From positions 3,100,001-3,164,000 of the forward strand of contig NZ_CP075184.1 of NCBI RefSeq assembly GCF_020510705.1: 64,000 bases of DNA, written 5' to 3'. Source of the DNA: Acidovorax radicis (GTDB taxonomy: Bacteria; Pseudomonadota; Gammaproteobacteria; Burkholderiales; Burkholderiaceae_C). Below, in pieces: positions 10,038 to 19,194 of the stretch; positions within the stretch are counted from its first letter, which is position 1, and each line of letters opens with the position of its first letter. Both the position numbers and the translations under genes were made by a program. The notes beneath the pieces are model-generated. The model saw only the letters and a program-made list of their open reading frames with translations. It ran no database searches and had not been told where the DNA came from.

Positions 10038-11327
10038 ATGACTGAAGCTGCCATTATCGCCCGCGTCCTCACTTCTCCGCTGGAGGTGGATGCCTCTGAC
10101 TGGAACGCACTGCTCGCCCACCAGAGCCACCCCACCCCATTCATGCGCCATGAGTACCTTGTGGCCCTGCACGAGAGCGGCTGCGCCACCCCCCGAACAG
10201 GCTGGATGCCCCGCTTCATGACGCTGTGGGATGGCAACACACTGGTCGCGGCCTGCCCGCTGTATGTCAAGAGCCATTCGTACGGCGAATACGTCTTCGA
10301 CTGGGCCTGGGCCAGCGCCTATGAGCAACATGGCGTGGCCTATTACCCCAAAGCGGTGGTTGCGGTGCCCTTCACCCCAGTGCCGGGCTCCCGCCTGCTG
10401 GCCCGCGATGCGGACACGCGCGCCTTGCTGGTAAAAGCGGTGTGCCAATGGTGCGAGGACGAAAACGTCTCGTCGGCGCATGTGCTGTTTGCCAGTGAAG
10501 CCGATGTGCAGGCGTGCTGCCAGCAACAGTTGATGCTGCGGCACACGGTGCAATTTCATTGGAAGAATGTGGCCCCCACGCTCGGCACTGGCGTGTCCTC
10601 GCTGCCCCCCGAGGGGGCGCTCGCCGCCTTGGGGCGGCCCGGCAGCGGCTCTGGGCTTCGCTTTTCCAGCTTTGACACGTTTCTGGCGAGCCTTACGCAG
10701 GACAAGCGCAAGAAAATCCGCCAGGAGCGTCGACGTGTGGCCGATGCGGGGGTGCGTTTTCGCTGGGCGCGGAGCCGCGACATCAGCCCCCACGACTGGG
10801 ATTTTTTCTACCGCTGCTACGAGCGCACCTATCTCGAACATGGCAACCCCCCTTATCTCACCCGCGATTTTTTCAGCCGCATGGCCCAACACATGCCCGA
10901 CGCCTGGCTGTTGTTTGTGGCTGAGCGCGATGGCCAACCAATCGCTAGCAGTTTGATAGCAATAAGCGCTTTTGAATCAAGCGCTGGCGGCCAAAATGAG
11001 CATCAACTAGTGGCCTATGGTCGCTATTGGGGAGCGCTGGAACGGGTCGATTGCCTGCATTTCGAGGCCTGCTACTACCAGCCGCTGCAATGGTGCATCG
11101 AACACGGCGTGCAGCGCTTTGAAGGCGGCGCCCAGGGCGAGCACAAAATGGCCCGCGCTCTGCTGCCCGTGCAGGCCACCAGTGCCCACTGGCTGGCCCA
11201 CCCGGCGTTTGCCGAAGCGGTAGAACGGTTTCTTGAACGCGAGGATGCCGGCGTGGCGGCCTACCTGGAAGAACTGGAGGGACGCACGCCTTTTCGCACG
11301 TCCACCCAAGGCGTGCCAAACCCCTGA
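10038..11327 (+). CDS. FemAB-like / GNAT-fold N-acyltransferase (PF04339 type)
   Basis: A 429-residue protein of the family often annotated as peptidogalycan biosynthesis or GNAT family N-acetyltransferase. Recognisable parts are PTPFMRHEYLVALHESGC near the start, AYEQHGVAYYPK, DKRKKIRQERRRV and GVQRFEGGAQGEHKMARAL near the end. The donor and acceptor are not known. Two repeat-derived inserts interrupt the conserved sequence in frame: a GC-rich palindromic repeat at about residues 186-205 and a copy of the AGCGC repeat near residues 302-315. It is divergent from nadE with an 80-bp gap and ends 40 bp before the suf operator. Confidence 0.85.
   Translation: MTEAAIIARVLTSPLEVDASDWNALLAHQSHPTPFMRHEYLVALHESGCATPRTGWMPRFMTLWDGNTLVAACPLYVKSHSYGEYVFDWAWASAYEQHGVAYYPKAVVAVPFTPVPGSRLLARDADTRALLVKAVCQWCEDENVSSAHVLFASEADVQACCQQQLMLRHTVQFHWKNVAPTLGTGVSSLPPEGALAALGRPGSGSGLRFSSFDTFLASLTQDKRKKIRQERRRVADAGVRFRWARSRDISPHDWDFFYRCYERTYLEHGNPPYLTRDFFSRMAQHMPDAWLLFVAERDGQPIASSLIAISAFESSAGGQNEHQLVAYGRYWGALERVDCLHFEACYYQPLQWCIEHGVQRFEGGAQGEHKMARALLPVQATSAHWLAHPAFAEAVERFLEREDAGVAAYLEELEGRTPFRTSTQGVPNP
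10594..10642. repeat. GC-rich palindromic repeat inside the acyltransferase gene
   Basis: CTGCCCCCCGAGGGGGCG followed by CTCGCCGCCTTGGGGCGGCC. The same type of element is intergenic at 49740-49830 and near 47000. Here it is translated as a Gly/Pro/Ala-rich insert. Confidence 0.75.
10941..10988. repeat. Dispersed repeat copy inside the acyltransferase gene
   Basis: CGCTAGCAGTTTGATAGC, then AATAAGCGCTTTTGAATC and AAGCGCTGGCGG. This is a full-length but diverged copy, translated in frame as SLIAISAFESSAGG. Confidence 0.75.
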
Positions 11328-11368
11328 TTGCGATGCGGAAGATCAATCTTGGGTTGCCATCGGATTAA

Positions 11369-11391
11369 AAGATACATATTATATGAATCTA
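11369..11391. promoter_or_regulatory. NsrR-like operator upstream of sufB
   Basis: A 23-bp imperfect palindrome in the 11-1-11 form: AAGATACATAT, T, ATATGAATCTA, with two mismatches between arms. It fits the known NsrR consensus (AAGATGCATTT and its complement). It lies 76 bp before the sufB start in the only AT-rich patch of the gap. A closely similar, better site lies upstream of nnrS at 18917-18939. Confidence 0.6.
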
Positions 11392-11466
11392 TAAAACCAG
11401 CACTCCCCACCATGCCCGCCACTTCAAAAACCGCCTTGAACCGCCCCTCTTTGCCGGAGTTCTGCC

Positions 11467-12921
<1,455 letters not shown>

Positions 12922-12954
12922 ACACCCTCATTTTTCAAAAAAAAGAAACACCCC

Positions 12955-13731
12955 ATGCCCACCACATCGACCACCCCCTTGCTGCAACTGGACGCCTTGC
13001 GCGTCACTATTGGCGAGAAAACCATCCTGCAATCCATCAGCTTCGATGTCGCCCCGGGTGAACTCGTGGTGCTCATGGGCGCCAATGGCAGCGGCAAAAG
13101 CACGCTGGGCCTGGCACTTGCAGGCCACCCGGCCTACCAGGTCACCCACGGCACTGCGCGCCTCGCCGACGCAGACCTGCTCGCCATGGCGCCGCAGGAG
13201 CGTGCGCGCGCAGGGTTGTTCCTTTCGTTCCAGGCGCCGCCGGAGATTCCGGGCGTCAAGAACAACCTGTTCATCCGCACCGCCATGAACGCAGTACGCA
13301 CTGCGCGCGGCCAAGAACCCCAGGATGCCTACGATTTTCTGGGCTGTGCCCGCACCGCCGCCACACAGCTTGGGCTGCCCGAAGCCATGCTGGGGCGCCC
13401 GGTGAACGACGGTTTTTCTGGCGGCGAACGCAAGCGCAACGAGCTGCTGCAGCTCTCGCTGTTGCGCCCACGCCTGGCCATCCTCGACGAAATCGACTCG
13501 GGCATGGACGTGGACGGCGTGCGGGCCGTCGTCGAGCTGGTGCAGCGCCTGCGCAGCGAAGGCACGGCCTTCATCGTCGTCTCACACTACCTGCAACTCA
13601 TCGAGTCTCTGCAGCCCGATACCGTACTGCGCCTGGCCGACGGTCAGATTGCCGAGCGCGGTGACCTGGCCCTGGCGCAGCGCATTGCACGCACCGGCTT
13701 TGTGCACACACCCGAGCTGGCGGAGGTTTGA
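12955..13731 (+). CDS. sufC: SUF Fe-S assembly ATPase SufC
   Basis: A 258-residue ABC-type ATPase that powers SufBCD. The Walker A motif GANGSGKST is at 42-50, the signature SGGER at 155-159 and the Walker B LAILDEIDSG near 174-183. SufC-specific residues DSGMDVDG follow Walker B. It starts 33 bp after sufB and is followed after 4 bp by sufD. Confidence 0.98.
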   Translation: MPTTSTTPLLQLDALRVTIGEKTILQSISFDVAPGELVVLMGANGSGKSTLGLALAGHPAYQVTHGTARLADADLLAMAPQERARAGLFLSFQAPPEIPGVKNNLFIRTAMNAVRTARGQEPQDAYDFLGCARTAATQLGLPEAMLGRPVNDGFSGGERKRNELLQLSLLRPRLAILDEIDSGMDVDGVRAVVELVQRLRSEGTAFIVVSHYLQLIESLQPDTVLRLADGQIAERGDLALAQRIARTGFVHTPELAEV

Positions 13732-13735
13732 ACCC

Positions 13736-14947
13736 ATGAACATCCGCACCATCACCACACACGAGGCCATGCAGATGGCCCGTGATCACCTCGCCGTCAC
13801 CGGCTGGGTAGCACCCCGCAACGAATCTTTTCGCCACCTGCCACCACCACCAGCAGCGTTGTGGCTGGAACAGGCTGCAGCAACCTCCTCGGCGCCTCAT
13901 AGCGGCTGGACCGTCACCACGCTGGCAGGCGGCACGCCTTCGGGCATTACTCAGCGCGTGCTGGACGCCACCCACACCGCGCAGCGCGCCGAGCTGTTTT
14001 CAGACCTGGCCCTGCCTGGCGACGACGCTGCTGCACCCTTTGCCTGGGCCCACCGCGCCCTCTGCACTACAGGCGTCCGCCTGCGGGTGGAGGCAGGCAC
14101 CGCACAGCAACCCACGCCACTGGAGTTGCGCCACCAGCCCACGAATCAGGTGGAGGCTCCACTCCTCGTGCTCGACCTTGCCGAAGGCGCGCACTGCATC
14201 CTGCGGGAACTCCATCTGGCGGGCGACGCCAATGCGCCGGGCGGCAAAGTGCAGAACCTGCAACTGCACGTGCGCCTTGGGCGTGGCGCCAGCCTGCAGC
14301 ACCTGCGTGTCATCGCACCCCACGCAGATGACCGCTGCGCGCATGTTGTCCATGCCCAGGTGGGCGCGAATGCGCGCTACGTTCAGGCCTTTGTCGCCGG
14401 GGGCAGCCGTTACCACCTGCAGCGCAGCCAGGTTTTTCTGAGCGGCCCAGGCGCCTTTGCACATATTGCGGGCCTCACCTGCGCAGCCAACACGCAGTTC
14501 GAGCAGCAGATCCTCATGCGGCACACGGCAGCACGCACCACGAGCCACAGCGAAGCATTGGTGCTGGCGAGCGGCAGGGCGCACGCCGTGGCCAACGCCA
14601 GCACACACATTGCAGCCGGCTCTGACGAAGCCGACGTGCGCCAGCGCCTCACGGGTATCCCACTGGGCGGCCAGCCCCGGCTGGTGCTGCGCCCTCACCT
14701 GGAGATTTACCACGACAACGTACAGGCGGCCCACGGAGCCACCTGGGGCGCCTTGCCTGAAGACGCCCTGTTCTATGCCCGTCAGCGGGGGCTGGACGAG
14801 GCAGCGGCACGCGCCCTCATCGTCGAAGGCATGGCCAATGCCTTGCTCTCCCGCGCCTTCACCGCCCCTGCCACGCTTGACGCCCTAATGCAAGGTGATG
14901 CCCTGCAGGGCGTACTGCGCCAAGGTCTGGAGGCCTGCCATGGGTAA
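13736..14947 (+). CDS. sufD: SUF Fe-S assembly protein SufD
   Basis: A 403-residue partner of SufB. The C-terminal half has the beta-helix sequences typical of SufB/SufD (VHAQVGANARYVQAFVAGG, RHTAARTTSHSEALVLASG, HLEIYHDNVQAAHGATWG and EDALFYARQRGLDEAAARAL). The N-terminal 150 residues are poorly conserved, as is usual for SufD. The ATG at 13736 is preceded by GGAGG at 13722-13726. Its last codons overlap sufS by 8 bp. Confidence 0.95.
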   Translation: MNIRTITTHEAMQMARDHLAVTGWVAPRNESFRHLPPPPAALWLEQAAATSSAPHSGWTVTTLAGGTPSGITQRVLDATHTAQRAELFSDLALPGDDAAAPFAWAHRALCTTGVRLRVEAGTAQQPTPLELRHQPTNQVEAPLLVLDLAEGAHCILRELHLAGDANAPGGKVQNLQLHVRLGRGASLQHLRVIAPHADDRCAHVVHAQVGANARYVQAFVAGGSRYHLQRSQVFLSGPGAFAHIAGLTCAANTQFEQQILMRHTAARTTSHSEALVLASGRAHAVANASTHIAAGSDEADVRQRLTGIPLGGQPRLVLRPHLEIYHDNVQAAHGATWGALPEDALFYARQRGLDEAAARALIVEGMANALLSRAFTAPATLDALMQGDALQGVLRQGLEACHG

Positions 14948-16229
14948 TATGCTCCCCGCCCGCTGGCTCAGCACATTGGGCGCCGTGCCCACAACAACGC
15001 CCGAGATCGCCAGCCTGCGCGCGCTGTTTCCGGTGCTCTCCCAGTCCGTCCAGGGCAACGCCCTCGCCTACCTGGACAACGCCGCCACGACGCAGATGCC
15101 CCAGCCGGTGCTGGACGCGTTGCAACACTTCGACCGCAATGACCGCGCCAACATCCACCGAGGCGTGCACGCGCTCAGCCAGCGCGCCACCGACGCCTTC
15201 GACGCTGCGCGCGCAGATCTCAAGCGTTTTGTCGGCGCGGGCGCGGAGCACGAACTGGTGTTCACCTCGGGCACCACTGAATCGCTCAACCTCGTGGCGA
15301 ACGGCCTGTCAGCGCACGCAGGGGGCAACAACCCCCTGCGGGCAGGCGACGAGATCATCGTCAGTGGCCTGGAGCACCACGCCAACCTGCTGCCCTGGCA
15401 GCGCGCTGCGCGAGTGAGCGGCGCTGTATTGCGCATCCTCTTGCCCGACGCAGAAGGCCGCTTGCACACCGAAGACCTGGCCCGCCTGCTGACGCCGCGC
15501 ACGCGCGTGTTCGCCGTCACCGCCTGCGCCAACGCCACGGGCGAACGCCCGCCTGTAGCCGACCTGCTGGCATTGGCGCGCCAGGCCGGCGCACTGACCG
15601 TGGTGGACGCCGCGCAGGTAGCAGCCCATGCTGTACCGGATGTGTCCACTCTGCCCTGTGATTTTCTAGCCTTCTCTGGCCACAAGATGTACGGCCCCAT
15701 GGGCACCGGCGCGCTCGTTGGCACGCGCAACGCGCTTGAGTTGCTCGCCCCACTGCGCGTCGGCGGCGATATGGTGGACTGGGTCAGTTTCACCGACGCC
15801 AGCTTTGCAGCCCTGCCCGCCCGACTGGAAGCAGGCACGCCCAACGTGGGAGGGGCCATTGGCATGGCGGCGGCCGCCAAATTCATTGACGCCGTCGGCC
15901 GCAGCGCCATCGACCAGCATTTGCGTGCCCTGCGCACTCAGGCAGTGCAAGGCCTGGCGGCGCTGCCTGGTCTGCGCGTGCTGTCGCCCAATGCCCAGGA
16001 CACCGCCATCGTTTCCTTCGTGACCGAGGGCGTACACCCGCACGACATCGGCACCCTGCTCGACGGGCAGGGCATCGCCGTACGCACCGGCCACCACTGC
16101 GCCCAGCCGCTACTCACGCACCTGGGTTGCGGGCCGACGACGCGCGCGTCGTTTGCGCTGTACAACACACAGGACGAAGTCGAACGCCTGGTGGCAGGTG
16201 TGGCCAAAGCCCTGGAGCTTTTGCGATGA
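14940..16229 (+). CDS. sufS: Cysteine desulfurase SufS
   Basis: A 429-residue group II PLP enzyme that takes sulfur from cysteine and holds it as a persulfide. It has YLDNAATTQMPQPVLDAL near the start, the PLP lysine in FSGHKMYGPMG (K249) and the active cysteine in RTGHHCAQPLL (C387). The start at 14940 lies inside the sufD end. Its stop overlaps sufU in ATGA. Group II desulfurases need a sulfur acceptor; here the partner is SufU rather than SufE. Confidence 0.97.
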   Translation: MGNMLPARWLSTLGAVPTTTPEIASLRALFPVLSQSVQGNALAYLDNAATTQMPQPVLDALQHFDRNDRANIHRGVHALSQRATDAFDAARADLKRFVGAGAEHELVFTSGTTESLNLVANGLSAHAGGNNPLRAGDEIIVSGLEHHANLLPWQRAARVSGAVLRILLPDAEGRLHTEDLARLLTPRTRVFAVTACANATGERPPVADLLALARQAGALTVVDAAQVAAHAVPDVSTLPCDFLAFSGHKMYGPMGTGALVGTRNALELLAPLRVGGDMVDWVSFTDASFAALPARLEAGTPNVGGAIGMAAAAKFIDAVGRSAIDQHLRALRTQAVQGLAALPGLRVLSPNAQDTAIVSFVTEGVHPHDIGTLLDGQGIAVRTGHHCAQPLLTHLGCGPTTRASFALYNTQDEVERLVAGVAKALELLR

Positions 16230-16702
16230 GCAGCGCAAAAACCGACCTCTACCAGGAACTGGTGCTGGAGCACAAACGTGCTCCGCGCAACTTCGGCCAT
16301 TTGTCGGCGCCCACACACCAGGCCCGCGGCACCAATCCTTCGTGCGGGGACGATCTGTCGGTCGAACTGGCGATTTCCAACGGGCGCCTCGCAGACATAC
16401 GCTTTCACGGCCAGGGCTGCGCCATCTGTATGGCTTCGGCCTCCATGATGAGCGAAGCGGTCAAGGGCCAGGACATTGCCGCCGCCCAAACCTTGCAGCA
16501 GCATTTTCGCGCGGTGCTGACGGGTGAAGAAGATGCCGAGAGCGCACCACTGGGCAAGCTGGTGAGCCTGGCCGGTGTGCGCGGCTACCCCAGCCGCATC
16601 AAATGTGCACTGCTGGGCTGGCATGCCCTGATGCACGCCATTGCCAGCAATGCCGCCGTGCCTGAAGCCCCGGTATCCACGCAAGGAGATATATCCCCAT
16701 GA
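16226..16702 (+). CDS. sufU: SUF Fe-S assembly / sulfur-transfer protein SufU
   Basis: A 158-residue IscU-like protein. The three cysteines are in NPSCGDDL, GCAICMASASMM and RIKCALLGW, with the conserved Asp after the first. The 15-20-residue insertion between the second and third motifs and the longer C-terminus fit SufU rather than IscU. SufU is the zinc-dependent sulfur acceptor of SufS in systems without SufE. Both ends overlap neighbours by ATGA. Confidence 0.94.
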   Translation: MSSAKTDLYQELVLEHKRAPRNFGHLSAPTHQARGTNPSCGDDLSVELAISNGRLADIRFHGQGCAICMASASMMSEAVKGQDIAAAQTLQQHFRAVLTGEEDAESAPLGKLVSLAGVRGYPSRIKCALLGWHALMHAIASNAAVPEAPVSTQGDISP

Positions 16703-17247
16703 TGAAACGCATCCGCGAAGACGTGCTGATCCACCGGCCCGTCACGGTCGAGCGCATTCCCGACGGCTCCCCCATCGATCTACCCGCCGGCCTCTGGGCC
16801 GAGGTGACGCAGGCGCTGGGCTCGTTCTTCACCTTGGTGGTGGAGGGCCAGTTGGTGCGCCTGAAGGGAAGTGATGCCGACGCCATTGGCAAACAACCGC
16901 CCGCAAAAGTCGAACATCCGGAGAACGTCGAGATTGAAGACGTCAGCGGCCTGATCTGGAAAACGCTCAAGACCTGTTATGACCCGGAAATTCCAGTCAA
17001 CATCGTTGACATGGGGCTGGTCTACCGGTGCGAATTGGAGCCCCTGGACGGTGGCAACTTGCGCGCTCTGATCGACATGACGCTCACCGCGCCCGGTTGC
17101 GGCATGGGCGAGGCCATGGTGGACGAGGTGTGTGACAAGGTGCTGGCGGTGCCGCGCGTGGACGAAATCACCGTGAATATGGTTTTCGATCCCCCCTGGG
17201 ACCGCTCGCGCATGTCCGAATCGGCCATGCTCGCACTCGGCATGTAA
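16699..17247 (+). CDS. sufT: SufT, Fe-S cluster maturation factor (DUF59/MIP18 family)
   Basis: A 182-residue protein. The C-terminal half is a DUF59 domain with YDPEIPVNIVDMGLVYRCEL, LTAPGCGM and VFDPPWDRSRMSE. The N-terminal 80 residues are the SufT-specific part. SufT helps load Fe-S clusters onto client proteins and is needed mostly under heavy Fe-S demand. It is the last gene of the suf operon, coupled to sufU by ATGA, and is followed by a terminator. Confidence 0.94.
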   Translation: MMKRIREDVLIHRPVTVERIPDGSPIDLPAGLWAEVTQALGSFFTLVVEGQLVRLKGSDADAIGKQPPAKVEHPENVEIEDVSGLIWKTLKTCYDPEIPVNIVDMGLVYRCELEPLDGGNLRALIDMTLTAPGCGMGEAMVDEVCDKVLAVPRVDEITVNMVFDPPWDRSRMSESAMLALGM

Positions 17248-17265
17248 CCGCCCACCATGCCCAAA

Positions 17266-17292
17266 GAAAAAAGCGCCTCACGGGCGCTTTTT
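17266..17292. terminator. Bidirectional terminator between sufT and the DUF2249 gene
   Basis: AAAAAGCGCC and GGCGCTTTTT form a stem with a five-base loop. A-rich and T-rich flanks make it usable in both directions, which suits the convergent sufT and DUF2249 genes. Confidence 0.93.
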
Positions 17293-17310
17293 CTGTTCTG
17301 GTGGTGTCGA

Positions 17311-17604
17311 TCAACCGCCGCACGCACCGCCCGAGCAGCACGAGTGCTCCTGTGCGTCTTCCGGTATTTCCAATTTGCTGATCAGCACGCGCCACTGGTC
17401 GGGGCCCGACTGCAGATACGCCCACTGAAACTGGTCCGGCGAGCGCACATCAAACTGGTGGTGCAACGGGCGCGGATCGTGGTCGCTGACAATCTGCAGG
17501 GCTTCGCCCGGCAGCAACGCATCGAACCGGCCAAAAATGGTCGCGTGGCGCTGGGGCGGCGGAATTTGGCGAACGTCGATGACAACGGACTGGGTAGGAA
17601 GCAT
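17311..17604 (-). CDS. DUF2249 domain-containing protein
   Basis: A 97-residue protein with the DUF2249 core VVIDVRQIPPPQRHATIFGRFDAL, SDHDPRPLHHQFD and QWRVLISKL. A C-terminal tail carries paired cysteines (CCSGGACGG) that could bind metal. It lies 52 bp downstream of nnrS on the same strand. DUF2249 genes are repeatedly found with nnrS and other members of the NO response, so a role in NO tolerance is likely, though its activity is not known. The ATG at 17604 (MLPTQSVVID) is chosen over one 13 codons upstream because it fits the family start. Confidence 0.85.
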   Translation of the reverse strand: MLPTQSVVIDVRQIPPPQRHATIFGRFDALLPGEALQIVSDHDPRPLHHQFDVRSPDQFQWAYLQSGPDQWRVLISKLEIPEDAQEHSCCSGGACGG

Positions 17605-17656
17605 GGGAACCTTTCTGCAGTATGAAACAAGGAGGGAGATCAAGAAACAAAGGGGA

Positions 17657-18868
17657 TCAACCGTCTTTGCCGTCGAGCCGCGTGCTCGTCAGCCAAGGGA
17701 CGTACATCACCAGATAGATCACGAAAGCAATCGTCCAGGCCGTTGCGGCACAGACCAGCGCATGTGAATACCACTGTGGCGCGACGAGCGGCACTAGCAC
17801 CCGCAGCACGGCGGCCGCCATGACCAGCACATAAGCCAAAACTTCCGCGCGCGAAGCCTGCAGCGGCCGGCCAGTGTGTCCGCGAGCCGTGCGCGTGACC
17901 ATGCCGATGATGAGTCCGCCAGTCGCCCCCACGGCGAGTGCGTGCACGCCCAGCGATACCGCCACCCAGCCCGGTTGGGCCAGCGCCAGCAGGGCAAGCC
18001 CAACGGGAATCCACGCATACGAGAGATGCAAGATCCAGAGGATCGGTCGTGTCCGCGTCACCAGAGATTGCCAGTGCAGCATGCGGGCCAACTGCAAGGC
18101 AGCGGCGGCGGCCAGCGCAGCGAACGTGGCCCAGCCCGCCGGTGCAAACACCCACAATGCAAGCCCCACTGCCGTGCTGGCCAGCGCGCTGCGCTCCAGC
18201 CACTGCGGCACGGTTATCTTTACCCCTGGATTCACGCTCATTGTGAACGCCGGGATGACCCGGCCGGCCATCACACACTCGACCATCACGATCAAGCCCA
18301 AGGCCGCATACAACGCGCTGGTAGGCGCAATCGCCACCCAGCCCATGACCGAGAGGTGAAACAGGAGATTGGCGAGCGAGAGGGCAAACAGAATGCCCAC
18401 CAACGGCAGATTGCGCTTATTGCCCCCGCGCAGCAGCACACGCAGCATGATGACGGCGACGATGGGCAAGAGCACCACGTCGAGCGCCGCATACACCGGG
18501 TAAGGCGCCACCCAGGCGGCAAGCCGCGCCGCAAGCCACAGCAGCGCCAGCGCGCCCAGCGCCGCACCACGAGGCGTTTGCAGGCCAGTCCACGCTTTCA
18601 CAGCAGTCAGCAGAAAACCAACAATAACGCCCGTGGCGAAGCCCAACAGCATTTCATGCGCATGCCAGAGCATGGGCTGCACCGTCATATTCAACGTGAT
18701 GGCGCCCAGCATGACCGCCACCCACAGCGGCACGGCAAGGCATGCAAGAACCGCAGCCACCAAATAGAAAGGCCGAAACCCCAGGCGCAGCACAGGCCAA
18801 CCATGCAAGGGCTTATGGGCAGGAGCGGCCGACCCAGCGCCTACGAGAGGAGGAATGCTTGTTTTCAT
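17657..18868 (-). CDS. nnrS: NnrS family heme-copper membrane protein
   Basis: A 403-residue polytopic membrane protein with about 12 hydrophobic helices. The N-terminal motif RLGFRPFYLVAAVLACLA and WHAHEMLLGFATGVIVGFLL carry the conserved family sequence, and GRVIPAFTM lies in the second half. NnrS proteins contain heme and copper and ease NO stress. The start at 18868 (MKTSIPPLVG) is preceded by GGAGG at 18849-18853 on the reverse strand region. An NsrR-type palindrome lies about 50 bp upstream. It is the first gene of a two-gene operon with DUF2249. Confidence 0.93.
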   Translation of the reverse strand: MKTSIPPLVGAGSAAPAHKPLHGWPVLRLGFRPFYLVAAVLACLAVPLWVAVMLGAITLNMTVQPMLWHAHEMLLGFATGVIVGFLLTAVKAWTGLQTPRGAALGALALLWLAARLAAWVAPYPVYAALDVVLLPIVAVIMLRVLLRGGNKRNLPLVGILFALSLANLLFHLSVMGWVAIAPTSALYAALGLIVMVECVMAGRVIPAFTMSVNPGVKITVPQWLERSALASTAVGLALWVFAPAGWATFAALAAAAALQLARMLHWQSLVTRTRPILWILHLSYAWIPVGLALLALAQPGWVAVSLGVHALAVGATGGLIIGMVTRTARGHTGRPLQASRAEVLAYVLVMAAAVLRVLVPLVAPQWYSHALVCAATAWTIAFVIYLVMYVPWLTSTRLDGKDG

Positions 18869-18909
18869 GGGTTCAGTGTTCAGCGGGGGCCAACGCGTTA
18901 GGACAAAAT

Positions 18910-18946
18910 CAATTTGAAGATTCATTTTATATGAATCTTCAAATTG
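18910..18946. promoter_or_regulatory. NsrR-like operator, perfect 37-bp palindrome, upstream of nnrS
   Basis: The arms CAATTTGAAGATTCAT and ATGAATCTTCAAATTG match perfectly over 16 bp around a TTTAT centre. The inner 23 bp (18917-18939) fit the NsrR 11-1-11 consensus with one mismatch between arms. NsrR is an Rrf2-family [4Fe-4S] repressor that NO inactivates. It sits 42-78 bp upstream of the nnrS start, where a repressor would cover the promoter. Confidence 0.8.
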
Positions 18947-19070
18947 ATGGCAATTTTTATCCACGGACTTTGCCTTCCAACCCACCGCGCGCGTGGTCAG
19001 GCGTGTTTAGATACAAGCTCCAGCGCGCGCCCACACCCTCAGCATGCCGCCGCTCCGGGCCCACAACAAA

Positions 19071-19108
19071 AAAGCACGCACCAGGAGCCCCTCCCTGGTG
19101 CGTGCTTT
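19071..19108 (-). terminator. Terminator after the first mcp gene
   Basis: AAAGCACGCACCAGG pairs perfectly with CCTGGTGCGTGCTTT around a short loop. On the minus strand it is followed by TTTTTT. It ends the cheW-mcp transcript. Confidence 0.93.
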
Positions 19109-19110
19109 GC

Positions 19111-19152
19111 TTTTGATAGCTGCCCGCGCTTTATGGATATGCGCTAGCAGCC
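19111..19152. repeat. Dispersed AGCGC/AGCTGC repeat downstream of mcp
   Basis: TTTTGATAGCTGC, CGCGCTTTATGGATATGCGC and TAGCAGCC, directly next to the mcp terminator. Confidence 0.7.
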
Positions 19153-19194
19153 TTTTTGATCATATTCCTGCAGTCGCTCTGTGCCCCTCCCCGC

